Source of the DNA: Planctomycetaceae bacterium
Lineage (GTDB): Bacteria > Planctomycetota > Planctomycetia > Planctomycetales > Planctomycetaceae
Assembly (NCBI GenBank): GCA_002724315.1
Contig: PBOJ01000152.1
Location: 1 to 32,596, forward strand
Length of the DNA: 32,596 bases
Reading direction: 5' to 3'
This document shows positions 17,953 to 26,690 of this stretch, piece after piece (positions within the stretch are counted from its first letter, which is position 1; each line of letters opens with the position of its first letter). Position numbers and translations under genes: made by a program. The notes beneath the pieces are model-generated. The model was not told the DNA's origin. It was given only the letters and a program-made list of their open reading frames with translations, and ran no database searches.

Positions 17953-20489
17953 CAGTCGGTTCCGGGTTCCGGGGATGACAGAGCTTGGGAGGGCGGGTTT
18001 GTGGTCGATTCTAGCGCAACGGCATTCCCGGCGCGAAGCCGTTCCTGTCGGAGGCGGGAGGGCCAGCATGCGGCTCCCGCCAGAAAGATCCATGCAAACC
18101 CGGCGATCAGCGAGATGCGTCGGCCGAGCTGATGGGAGGCGGAGGCGAACGTGAAGCGAATCGTCCAATGGCCCGCTGCCGGGATACGCACCATCCGCCA
18201 GTGGCCCCAGGCGGTTTCGACCGTCACCGGTTCGGAGGCGGATCCGGTTGGCGTCCGCGTGGCTTGCCAGCCGGGGTATGCCTGGTCGGCAACGACAACG
18301 ACACCGGGGCGACTGCACCGCACTGTCAACTTGACGACCTCGCCGTTGTCGATGAGCGATTCGACCGGTACCGGGGCGTCCGGAGAGTCGCGGCGGACCG
18401 GCGGTGGCTGCCGCTCCAGAGCCGGGTCGGAGCCCGGTTCGGTCGGGCTGTCTAGCGGGATGAACCACCCGCGAGAGGCCGGTCGGCGGTGATCGAGCTG
18501 CCAGAGCGTGTAGGTGCTGGCCCCCGGTAGATTCCCGGCTCGGCGACCGTGTTGCAGTTCGGACAGCCGGGTGTCCTCGAGTTCCCCTCCCGGGCGAATC
18601 GCGCCAGGGGACGGCGGAGGGGTTTGCGAGTCACTGACCAGCCTGGTGGTGCCGGTCCACTGCATCAGGGAGACGTCGGCATCGTCATGTCGTGACGGTT
18701 GACGGGAGAGCAGGACGCCGAGCGTGTCGTGCCGGGATGGCGGAGGGAGCGGCCACCAGTCTCGCGGCCATCCGTACAGCGGTTGGGTGCCATCGGAATG
18801 GGTCCGGGCTTTCCAGTTCTGGTCGATGTCGGCAAGAGCGGTGGTGGGGAAGGATCGCAGTCCGGCGGCCATCGGCAGTCGCCCCAGTGAGCTGGCCAGT
18901 CGCGATTCTCGGTCCTCGCCAAGTCGCTCCAGAACCAGGCTGGATGTGGCCGGGTCGTAGGAGTCCCAGGTGAAGGTCACCGGCCTGAGCAGCAGGCCGA
19001 CTCCCCCGAGATCGATTGCGACCAGGAACACGATCAGTCCGGGCCGTGCAGCCAGCTGACGGATCGGGTGGCCACTCATGCTGACTGCCGCGAGAATTGC
19101 CAACACCAGCACGGGCGGCGCCAGCCCATCGACGAGCAGGCGGGTCATCTCGGTGGCGGGTGTCAGGGACCGCATCATCAGTTCGGCCGGTGTGTAGCCA
19201 TGCTCGACCAGCAGTCCGTGCGATGAGGTGGCGGGTCCATCGAAAAAAGCTTCGGTGTCGGCTGCCGCCGAGACAATCGCCCAGGTGGACAGGGCCAGGA
19301 CCGTTGTCGCCGAGAGGCTGAAGCGTTGACACCATTCTCCGATGCGTGGTGTGTCGAGCCGTTCGAGGCCACGGCCGGCCAACATTGCCCACCACAAACC
19401 TGCCACGACACTCCATCGGCCCGGAGCCGGGAACCAGCTGAAACCCGGCAGCGACGTCAGCCAGGCAAAGCCGGGCAGATGCCGGCCGATGCTCAGTGAC
19501 ATCGCGATCAGCAACAACACCCCCCAGAGCCGGCAACGGCGATCGGTTCTCGAGGCGATCAGCCCGATCACAGCCAAGCCAATGGTCAACAGGCCGACGT
19601 AACCGAGCGTTTCGGAGGGGGACGCTCTCCAGGGGGTCCACGCGGCTCTCAGCCACAGCGGGTCCCAGTGCGTCAGTGTCGGGGCCAGGTGGCCGGCGAG
19701 CAGGTGCCAGGGTGGGGTGGAGTCTGTGCCGAGAAAGGCGACACCGCGGCCCCGGGTGTCGCCGATGGTGGCGAGTTCGGCCGAGGGGACAAGTTGGGCG
19801 GCGGAAAGGGCTGCAGCCAGAGCCATCGCCAATACCACGCCGCCGCAACGGGTCGCCGTTGTGGTCCACGCGGTCCTCGTGACCAGCCGATGACCGATCG
19901 ACAGCATTGCCACTGTGACCAGTGTCATCCAGGCGACCTGGAAATGCCCGGCGGTGAGTTGGATTCCCAGGACGGCGGTGAGCCCCAGCAGTCGCAATGA
20001 CGATCCGGTCTCCAGCCATCTCCATGTGGCCCAAACGGCCAGCGGCAACCAACAGGCCGTTGCCGCGACCCAGCCGCGATCGGCTCCGGTCACGAAAAAG
20101 CCCTGTCCGGCAAAAACAATGCCCACCAGCAGGCTGGCCCATCTCCCCAGGCCGAAACCGACCGCACACAACCGGGCGAACACGGCGGCGGCCAGGGTGT
20201 GCAGGACCAGCAGCCCGGTCCAAGCGGTCGCTGGACGAAGCAGGCGATAGGCGACTTGATGGGGCAGGTAGTAGGGGGCGATCTCGGAGGTGGCTGTTGC
20301 GGGGGTGCCGGTGCCGTCTAAAGAGTTCCATTCGGGGACGCGGCCATCGGACAGGGCCCGGGAGAACCAGGTGGCCAGGGGCAGCGCGTGGGTGTCGACT
20401 GCCGGACCACCCGCGCGGGCACCCAGTGGCACCGGCCAGAACCAGGCCAGTACCACCACCAGCAATATCCAGGCAGGAGCGTGTTTCAC
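17952..20489 (-). CDS. YfhO-like multi-TM membrane protein
   Basis: The 845-residue product starts with GTG 20489, overlapping the upstream stop (GTGA). About a dozen hydrophobic segments fill residues 1-500, for example ILLVVVLAWFWPVPLGA and LLTIGLAVIGLIA. After them comes a soluble domain containing the YfhO-family signature YPGWQATRTP followed by an aromatic-rich strand (WRMVRIPAAGHWTIRFTF). A final TM segment lies at about 795-815. The layout matches the YfhO family, GT-C-like membrane proteins thought to modify cell-envelope glycopolymers with sugars. A conserved acidic pair near the N-terminus (GPAVDTHALP) is where GT-C enzymes carry catalytic Asp, but I cannot confirm it here. Its placement between two FG-GAP/ASPIC genes with overlapping codons suggests the three are co-translated. 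Confidence 0.8.
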   Translation of the reverse strand: MKHAPAWILLVVVLAWFWPVPLGARAGGPAVDTHALPLATWFSRALSDGRVPEWNSLDGTGTPATATSEIAPYYLPHQVAYRLLRPATAWTGLLVLHTLAAAVFARLCAVGFGLGRWASLLVGIVFAGQGFFVTGADRGWVAATACWLPLAVWATWRWLETGSSLRLLGLTAVLGIQLTAGHFQVAWMTLVTVAMLSIGHRLVTRTAWTTTATRCGGVVLAMALAAALSAAQLVPSAELATIGDTRGRGVAFLGTDSTPPWHLLAGHLAPTLTHWDPLWLRAAWTPWRASPSETLGYVGLLTIGLAVIGLIASRTDRRCRLWGVLLLIAMSLSIGRHLPGFAWLTSLPGFSWFPAPGRWSVVAGLWWAMLAGRGLERLDTPRIGEWCQRFSLSATTVLALSTWAIVSAAADTEAFFDGPATSSHGLLVEHGYTPAELMMRSLTPATEMTRLLVDGLAPPVLVLAILAAVSMSGHPIRQLAARPGLIVFLVAIDLGGVGLLLRPVTFTWDSYDPATSSLVLERLGEDRESRLASSLGRLPMAAGLRSFPTTALADIDQNWKARTHSDGTQPLYGWPRDWWPLPPPSRHDTLGVLLSRQPSRHDDADVSLMQWTGTTRLVSDSQTPPPSPGAIRPGGELEDTRLSELQHGRRAGNLPGASTYTLWQLDHRRPASRGWFIPLDSPTEPGSDPALERQPPPVRRDSPDAPVPVESLIDNGEVVKLTVRCSRPGVVVVADQAYPGWQATRTPTGSASEPVTVETAWGHWRMVRIPAAGHWTIRFTFASASHQLGRRISLIAGFAWIFLAGAACWPSRLRQERLRAGNAVALESTTNPPSQALSSPEPGTD

Positions 20490-23400
20490 CGTGGAACCCG
20501 GGTCGGTTGACGTCCTTCGACGAGCATCAGTTCGCAGTCAATCGGGACGCCGGTGAAGGTGTCGACCCGTCCGGAGGGCCACCGTACTTCCAACGGGCCG
20601 ACCGCAGAAACGTCGCCGGTGCCGAAGATCAGCTGTCGCTGGTTGCTGGCCATGTAACCGTCTCCGGCAGTCTGTTGACGGTAGAGTTTCCGGCCGCCGG
20701 CCGACAATGTCAGTTGTGTTCCGATGGCGTCACGGGCGGAACCGGTGGCCCGTAGCCGGATCGCCACGTAGTGGCCGTGGTTGGCCGAGGTACAGGTCAG
20801 CAACGCGACAGGGGCGTCCATGTGGGAGATCAGGACGTCGTTGAGACCGTCGCGATTCCAGTCGAGCCTTGCCATGCCGCGGCCCAGGACGTGCCTGTGG
20901 AAGAACTCGCCCACGCGGTCGGCTTTCAGTTCCACGAAGCGGCCGCCTCCGGTGTTGTGCAGGTACTGGGCCGGCATTTCATAGAGCGTGCGGTTGTCGG
21001 GAAAGTCTTCGACGTGTCCGTTGGTCACGACCAGGTCGAGTTCTCCATCGAGGTTGGCGTCGACGAACTGTGTGCCCCAGCCCAGTAGGCCCATGCTGTT
21101 CTCGTGCAGTCCGCTTCGCTGGGTGATGTCGGTGAAGAACTCTCGTTCGGAGAGTTTGCGGTAGAGGGTGTTGGACTGGTTGAGGAAGTTGGTGACGAAG
21201 AGGTCCAGGCGGCCGTCTCCGTCGGCGTCCCCTGTGGCGACACCCATGCAAGCTTCGGCTCGCCCGTCCTGGTTGACGGCCAGGCCCAACGGCAACGCCC
21301 GTTCCCGAAACCTGGGCAGCCCGCCCTTGGTGTTGCCCTGATGGACGAAGTAGAAGTTGGGGACCGAGTCGTTGGCCAGGAACAGGCTGAGTTGTCCCGA
21401 GCCGGAGAAGTCGGCGGCGACGATTCCCAGGCCGTTGCCACGCGGAGCGACGATGCCGGACTCTGAAGTGATCTCGCGAAATCGCCCGTCACCGAGGTTG
21501 AGGAACAACTGGTCCTGGGAGGATGGGAAGTCGAGCGGGCTGCAGACACCCGACCGCATGGTTCCGGACTGCCCACGCGCCCCCTTGTCCAGCGCCTCGG
21601 CCTGGTCGGGTGAACGGATCTGGTTGCATTCCCGGGTGAATACGTCGTCGCCGGAAAGGAAGTTGGCGGCGTAGACTTCAGGCAGTCCGTCGGCATTGAG
21701 ATCTACCAGCAGGCAACTGGTGGTCCATCGTTTACCCGTGATGCCGGCTTGCTGCGAGACGTCGCTGAAGGTGCCGTCTCCGTTGTTGGTCAACAGGCGG
21801 TTGCCGCCAATGTTGGCGACCAGGATGTCGGGGAAACCGTCGGCGTCGAAGTCTCCGACGGTTGCTCCCTGTCCAAATCCGTTGCTGATCAGTCCGGCCT
21901 GGCCGGTGACGTCGACAAAACCATTTCCGGTATTGTGGAACAGGCGGTCGAGATCTGTTTGTTGCTCGTCCCTGTTGTCGAAAACTCCTCCCTGGGGCAG
22001 AAACAGGTCCGGCCAGCCGTCCTGGTCGAAGTCGACAGCGGCTCCACCGCCTCCGGTCATTTCGTACATGAAACCGGGCCCGTCGTGGGTGGGGTCTCCA
22101 CCGTTGAGGTACCGGAAACGGACCCCGGCCCGTTGGGCCTGGTCTTCAAAGCTGACGTTGACATCGTTGATGCGACTGGCGACCGACTGGCCCGGGGCGT
22201 CGGCGGCCCAGTTGGGCAGTGGCAGGTCCGCCAGGTCGATGGTTGTGACGGGGTTGGCATCGCCAAGCGTGCGTTTGGGCTCGAGCGAGGCGAGACGAGG
22301 AGCCAGTCGGGCGACTGTCTCGATAGCCCACGCCTGGGGTTCGGACTCCTCGTTCCCCTTCTCTCGCGCCCAGAGTGCCCAGCCGTATGCCTCCCAGATC
22401 AGCCCCAGTTCCTCAGCAACTTCGGACACGATCTTCAGTTCGCCCAGTCGCTCGGATGCCCAGGCAGCGGTGACCCGGGTGGTGTAACGATTGATCTTTC
22501 GAGATCTTTCCAGGAAAGGTTTGGCTTCGGGTTCGCGGTCGAGTTGGGTCAGCACCTGGCCGAGTTGGTAGTTGGCCTGGTGATGATTGGGGTTCCGGCC
22601 GACAGCCTCCCAGAAGCAGCGAGCGGCCACTTCCGGTTGGTCAACGCTGGCGGCAAACCGCCCCAGCGCACTCCACACTCCCGGATGGTCGCGGGCAGAA
22701 TCGGGAAGATCTCCGAACCAGGACAGGAATCCAGTGTCGTCTCCGGCCTGCAGCAGAACGCTGGCGAGCATCGATTGTGCTTCGGCCAGGTCAGGACGCA
22801 GTGCGACGGCTTCCTGGAGCAGTTCCTCGGCGAGAGCGAGTTCCTGGTCCCCGAGGGCCATCCAGGCCATCGAGATGAGCGGGGCGGGGTCGTCGGGGTC
22901 ACCGTCGTGAAACCGCTGGACGATCTTCGGTTCGACAAAACTCCCTTCGCCGACGGCCAGGATCTTCAGGTGCAGGGGGTTGAAATTGTCCTGCCGGCAG
23001 ATCGTGATCCGCGGCGCGATGGCTTCCCAGCGTCGTGACGCGACCGAAAGCAGGTAAGCGAGGCGGTCGTTGGCGATGCGGTGGTGCTGGTTGTGGGCCA
23101 GGACGCGACGGTATTGTGCCTCGGCGGCCGACATCCAGTGATTCCGCTCCATCAGCAGATCGCCGGATTCGCACCGGGCAGCCAGGGCGTCTGCGGTGGC
23201 GTTGTCGGGGATGCGGTCATAGAGGGCCAGCGCGCGGTCGGTGTCCCGGAGACCGGCTGCCGCTCTGGCGGCAAGCAGGAGTCCGTCTATGTCCTCGGGG
23301 TTGCGCAAGATCACTGCCTGGGCCCACTGGTCGGCCTCGTGGAACTCGAGTTCGTCGAGGGCGGCTTGGCCGAAGTGAAGCTCGATTCGGGTCCGGTAGT

Positions 23401-23518
23401 GCCAGGCGGACAGTCCGGCAGCAATCAGCAGCACCCCCAGCACCGCCCCGGCGGTGATCCAACGCTGTCGAGGTCTGGGTTGGGCCATGAAACCAGCCGT
23501 GGAGAAAGGAACACGCAT
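20486..23518 (-). CDS. TPR + FG-GAP/VCBS + ASPIC/UnbV fusion protein
   Basis: The frame starts with three ATGs in a row (23524, 23521, 23518) and another at 23488, so the start is uncertain. From 23518 the product has 1010 residues. A TM segment at about 24-42 precedes tetratricopeptide repeats over about 45-400 (LDELEFHEADQWAQAVILRN, VWSALGRFAASVDQPEVAAR, HHQANYQLGQVLTQLDREPE). VCBS repeats follow from about 450 (DFDQDGWPD, DFDADGFPD, DLNADGLPE, DADGDGRLD, DANLDGELD, DWNRDGLND), then an ASPIC/UnbV domain (HYVAIRLRATG ... RDAIGTQLTL ... GPLEVRWPSGRVD). It joins in one chain what two other operons here encode as separate TPR and FG-GAP genes. It is first in the operon with the YfhO-like and CRTAC1-like genes and is divergent from the SGNH gene. 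Confidence 0.9.
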   Translation of the reverse strand: MRVPFSTAGFMAQPRPRQRWITAGAVLGVLLIAAGLSAWHYRTRIELHFGQAALDELEFHEADQWAQAVILRNPEDIDGLLLAARAAAGLRDTDRALALYDRIPDNATADALAARCESGDLLMERNHWMSAAEAQYRRVLAHNQHHRIANDRLAYLLSVASRRWEAIAPRITICRQDNFNPLHLKILAVGEGSFVEPKIVQRFHDGDPDDPAPLISMAWMALGDQELALAEELLQEAVALRPDLAEAQSMLASVLLQAGDDTGFLSWFGDLPDSARDHPGVWSALGRFAASVDQPEVAARCFWEAVGRNPNHHQANYQLGQVLTQLDREPEAKPFLERSRKINRYTTRVTAAWASERLGELKIVSEVAEELGLIWEAYGWALWAREKGNEESEPQAWAIETVARLAPRLASLEPKRTLGDANPVTTIDLADLPLPNWAADAPGQSVASRINDVNVSFEDQAQRAGVRFRYLNGGDPTHDGPGFMYEMTGGGGAAVDFDQDGWPDLFLPQGGVFDNRDEQQTDLDRLFHNTGNGFVDVTGQAGLISNGFGQGATVGDFDADGFPDILVANIGGNRLLTNNGDGTFSDVSQQAGITGKRWTTSCLLVDLNADGLPEVYAANFLSGDDVFTRECNQIRSPDQAEALDKGARGQSGTMRSGVCSPLDFPSSQDQLFLNLGDGRFREITSESGIVAPRGNGLGIVAADFSGSGQLSLFLANDSVPNFYFVHQGNTKGGLPRFRERALPLGLAVNQDGRAEACMGVATGDADGDGRLDLFVTNFLNQSNTLYRKLSEREFFTDITQRSGLHENSMGLLGWGTQFVDANLDGELDLVVTNGHVEDFPDNRTLYEMPAQYLHNTGGGRFVELKADRVGEFFHRHVLGRGMARLDWNRDGLNDVLISHMDAPVALLTCTSANHGHYVAIRLRATGSARDAIGTQLTLSAGGRKLYRQQTAGDGYMASNQRQLIFGTGDVSAVGPLEVRWPSGRVDTFTGVPIDCELMLVEGRQPTRVPR

Positions 23519-23570
23519 CATCATCAGCAGCTCAAATGCTGCATCTCTGCATCGCCATCGTAACCGGGTG

Positions 23571-23584
23571 GTTTCGGCCGAAAC
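23571..23584. repeat. 14-bp palindrome in the divergent intergenic region
   Basis: GTTTCGGCCGAAAC is a perfect palindrome, lying about 50 bases before both divergent start codons (TPR-FG-GAP fusion and SGNH hydrolase). It could be an operator for a dimeric regulator. A weak -35/-10 pair for the plus strand (TTGTTG 23592-23597, GATAGT 23615-23620) lies next to it. Confidence 0.35.
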
Positions 23585-23627
23585 AACGGGGTTGTTGGCC
23601 GGCGGGCCGTGGGGGATAGTCTAGAGA

Positions 23628-24710
23628 GTGTCTGTTCTCCACGCCGGGACCACTGTGTCATCTCCAGCCAATCCCCGGGTCCGCCGGGTGTTTCGACTGT
23701 TGGTATGGTCGCTGTGCGGGACCGTGGTGTTGGTCTCCGCAGCGGGGATCGTGCTGAAGGTGCAGCGTGTGCGCGAGATGTTCCACCCGTGGCTTCCGAT
23801 CTACGTCAAGGAACCCGGTCACGAGCGCACCGGACACTTCTACCTTTTTGATGAGACTCTCGGATGGCGGAACGTCCCGAACTGGTCCGCCAAAACGCGG
23901 GGCCAGCCTCTGACGATCAACAGCCGTGGGCTGAGAGACCGTGAGTACACGTTGGACAAGCCACCGGGTGTCAAGCGGTTGCTGGTACTCGGTGATTCGT
24001 TTGCCTGGGGTTACGGTGTTGGGGATGACGACATCTTCACCGAGGTGCTTGAACGTCGCTTCGAGTCAGAGCGGCGTCCGTGGCAGGTGGTCAACACGGG
24101 GGTTTCGGGATGGGGTACCGATCAACAGTACCTTTTCCTGAAAAGCGAAGGATTTGAGTATCAGCCCGACGTGGTGCTGCTGGCCTTTTACCTGCTCAAT
24201 GATCCCAAAGAGGTCCGTCTCTCGGATGTGTATGGTCTCTCCAAGCCTGTGTTTCTCGATACCGATCTGACGCTTGGCAACGTGCCCGTTCCTCTTCCGT
24301 CGCAGAGGAAGGCGGGAATCGAATCACCAGTCGAGCATTTGGAGTTGGTGGTGAGAGTGATCGAGGAGATAGAGCGAGAATGCCGCAAACGTAATTGTCG
24401 ACTGGTGGTGATGAAGTTCGGCAGGTTTGTCGATCCAACATTCAAGGGGCTTTTCGACGTAGAACAGAAGTTTGAATCGAAGTTTGCTCGGTTGCGGGAT
24501 CGGGTCCCGTACCTGGACCTCGACGAAGAATTCCAGAAACGCAAGCTCCGCACCAAGTTCCTGGTGGCTGGAAATGAGGACAACCACTGGAACGATTTCG
24601 GGCACGAGCAGGTCGGAGTGATTCTCGGCGAATTTCTTGAGCAGCACGGGTTGCTTGGGCTGGGCGGGCAACCGAAATCCGAACCGCAGAGCAGGGAGTC
24701 GGGATCGTGA
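23628..24710 (+). CDS. SGNH/GDSL-type hydrolase, membrane-anchored
   Basis: The 360-residue product starts at GTG 23628 (or GTG 23655, which leaves the anchor intact). A TM segment lies at about 22-44. The SGNH signature follows: GDSFAWG with nucleophile Ser124, block II Gly in NTGVSGWGTDQ (156-166), block III Asn in LLND (189-192), and the C-terminal DxH in DNHWN (Asp318, His320). The family hydrolyses esters; membrane-anchored members often act on O-acetyl groups of glycans, but the substrate here is unknown. TGA 24708-24710 overlaps the GTG of the first cytochrome gene (GTGA), so this gene heads the cytochrome operon, although no direct functional link is obvious. Confidence 0.88.
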   Translation: MSVLHAGTTVSSPANPRVRRVFRLLVWSLCGTVVLVSAAGIVLKVQRVREMFHPWLPIYVKEPGHERTGHFYLFDETLGWRNVPNWSAKTRGQPLTINSRGLRDREYTLDKPPGVKRLLVLGDSFAWGYGVGDDDIFTEVLERRFESERRPWQVVNTGVSGWGTDQQYLFLKSEGFEYQPDVVLLAFYLLNDPKEVRLSDVYGLSKPVFLDTDLTLGNVPVPLPSQRKAGIESPVEHLELVVRVIEEIERECRKRNCRLVVMKFGRFVDPTFKGLFDVEQKFESKFARLRDRVPYLDLDEEFQKRKLRTKFLVAGNEDNHWNDFGHEQVGVILGEFLEQHGLLGLGGQPKSEPQSRESGS

Positions 24711-26659
24711 ATCGCGAGATGCGAGGGGCATCGGGGGGCCGGCGTGGCGCGGTCAACTGGCGCGCGATTGCCATGATGATGGGGCTGGCATGTTGTGTGC
24801 TGCTGGTCGCCGCCTTCATGAAATGGCGGACCGAGTCCCTGCAGAAGAAGCGGGCGGCGAATCCCCGCCGCGAGCGGGTGGGGCGTTTGACGTTGTGGTT
24901 CGACGAATACCCCGATGATGGGTACGAGGCCTGGCAGGCGACCGGCCCCCATTCCAACCTGAGGAAGCAGGACTACGCGGATCCGCAAACGTGTCGCAAG
25001 TGCCACAAGAAAAATTATGACGCATGGCACGAACACCCGCACCGAAAAATGAATCTGCTGGCCTCGGCAGACACCGTGGTTGGAGATTTTTCGGGAGATG
25101 CGTCGATTCGCTATCGCGGAGGTACCGCGACGTTTGCAACCGGTGAGGACGGGTTTCAAATGACCCTGTCTCGCGGCGAGACAACGCGAGTTTACGGGGT
25201 GGACGAGACCATCGGCTCGCGATTCTTTCAGTACTACGTGGGGTCGCTGGTGAAGGGGCCCGAGCCGGAAGCTCACCCCATGTACCAGGCCCGTTTCGTG
25301 CTCCCCTTCGGCTACTGGTTGGATGAGGAACAGTGGGTGCCGGTAGTGCATGTGTCCGAGGAGGTAGCCGACGATCTGCGTGGAGATCCGTTTGAGGTGG
25401 CTGCCGACGCCCAGGACGGTAAGGACTTTTACAGCTACAACCGTCACTGCGCGAATTGCCACAGTACCTTTGCATTGGGTGATCTGATGCTGAGGGCCTT
25501 TCCCCGGATGGGGCGGTATTCGCCACACAGCATCCACTTCTCGATGTCCGGATTTATCGCGGACGCTCATCCGGAAATCTGGCCGGCCGGAAAGCGGTCC
25601 TTTGATCTTTCGCAGGACCAGATGACGTCGATCATGGGCCAGGTCACCCAGTGGACCGCTTCCGAGCACGGAGTGTCGATGGGAGTCAGTTGCGGTGCCT
25701 GCCATTTGGGGGTGAAAGAACATGCCGAGGGGCGAATGAAGAAACCGCCCTTCTTCCCCAACAGCCCCCACCTCTTTGTCGAGTATGCCGACGAGGAGAA
25801 AAAGAAGAACATCGGGTTCGGCCGAACCTACCGTACGATCAATTCCATTTGTGCCCGCTGCCACACCGGAAAACGGCCCGAGTTTGGCGCGGGGATGTCG
25901 ACCTGGAATTCGGTGGAATTTACCGACGCATTTCGTGGCGCGTGTTTCCAGGAGGCGACATGTGTTCATTGTCACGAGCCTCACAAGCCAATCGGCAAGA
26001 CCTGGACGCGAACCCCGGCTCAGGATGATGCCATGTGCATTCAGTGTCACAAGCGGTTTGTCGATGATCGACTCCTGGTGGCCCACACGCACCACAAGGT
26101 CGGGTCGTCTGGAAGCCGGTGTATGGACTGCCACATGCCCCGACTCAATGAAGGGTTGCAGGACATTGTGCGGACCCACCTGATCTACAATCCGACCAAC
26201 GCGGACATGATCGAGTCGAACGAACCGAACGCCTGCAACCTGTGCCATACCGACAAGCCGATCGACTGGACGGTGAAGTACCTCGGCGAGTGGTATGGGG
26301 CCGAGTTCAACGAAAAGAGCATCGATTTCAGTTACAAGCCCCGTGAACAGCCCGTCGCCGTTGGCTGGCTGAAGCACCACCGGGAAGCGGTGCGGCTGGT
26401 CGGGGCTGACTGCCTGATCCGGAGTGGGGCGAAGTGGGCCCTGGAGGACCTTGTCGGGGCGCTGGATGATGATTTCATGCTGAATCGTCAGTTTGCTCGT
26501 CGAGGGATCGAGAAACTGGTGGGACGATCACTGGATTCAACCGGGTACCGTTTCTACATGACTCGTCCGGAGCGGAAGGGGTCGCTGAAGAGGATTCGTG
26601 GCGAGTGGCTCAAGGCCGGGCCGCCACCTGCGACGTCGGAGGCCGGCGGCGGCGAGTGA
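24707..26659 (+). CDS. Octaheme c-type cytochrome, membrane-anchored (copy 1)
   Basis: From GTG 24707 the product has 650 residues. One TM anchor lies at about 21-38. Eight CXXCH motifs start at residues 96, 248, 329, 382, 419, 444, 472 and 510 (CRKCH, CANCH, CGACH, CARCH, CVHCH, CIQCH, CMDCH, CNLCH). Between the first and second heme, a long hydrophilic domain carries TIGSRFFQYYVGSLVKGPEP and the motif FVLPFGYWLDEEQWVPVVHV. The last 130 residues are helical and heme-free (AVRLVGADCLIRSGAKWALE), suggestive of HEAT-like repeats. Extra His residues (HEHPHRK, VAHTHHK, EPHKP) can serve as distal ligands. It should act as a periplasmic or surface electron carrier. It is followed by a paralog after 31 bases. 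I do not recognise a named cytochrome subfamily. Confidence 0.93.
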   Translation: MNREMRGASGGRRGAVNWRAIAMMMGLACCVLLVAAFMKWRTESLQKKRAANPRRERVGRLTLWFDEYPDDGYEAWQATGPHSNLRKQDYADPQTCRKCHKKNYDAWHEHPHRKMNLLASADTVVGDFSGDASIRYRGGTATFATGEDGFQMTLSRGETTRVYGVDETIGSRFFQYYVGSLVKGPEPEAHPMYQARFVLPFGYWLDEEQWVPVVHVSEEVADDLRGDPFEVAADAQDGKDFYSYNRHCANCHSTFALGDLMLRAFPRMGRYSPHSIHFSMSGFIADAHPEIWPAGKRSFDLSQDQMTSIMGQVTQWTASEHGVSMGVSCGACHLGVKEHAEGRMKKPPFFPNSPHLFVEYADEEKKKNIGFGRTYRTINSICARCHTGKRPEFGAGMSTWNSVEFTDAFRGACFQEATCVHCHEPHKPIGKTWTRTPAQDDAMCIQCHKRFVDDRLLVAHTHHKVGSSGSRCMDCHMPRLNEGLQDIVRTHLIYNPTNADMIESNEPNACNLCHTDKPIDWTVKYLGEWYGAEFNEKSIDFSYKPREQPVAVGWLKHHREAVRLVGADCLIRSGAKWALEDLVGALDDDFMLNRQFARRGIEKLVGRSLDSTGYRFYMTRPERKGSLKRIRGEWLKAGPPPATSEAGGGE

Positions 26660-26690
26660 CGGTTCGGGGTGGCGTCAGTCGGAGGGATGC

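Noticed and set aside
21749..23038. 429-codon plus-strand open frame
   Set aside because: It is opposite the TPR and VCBS region of the 20486-23518 fusion protein, which has the clear domain content.
24188..26380. 730-codon open frame on the minus strand
   Set aside because: It lies opposite the SGNH and octaheme cytochrome genes, whose eight CXXCH motifs and catalytic residues fix the plus strand as coding.
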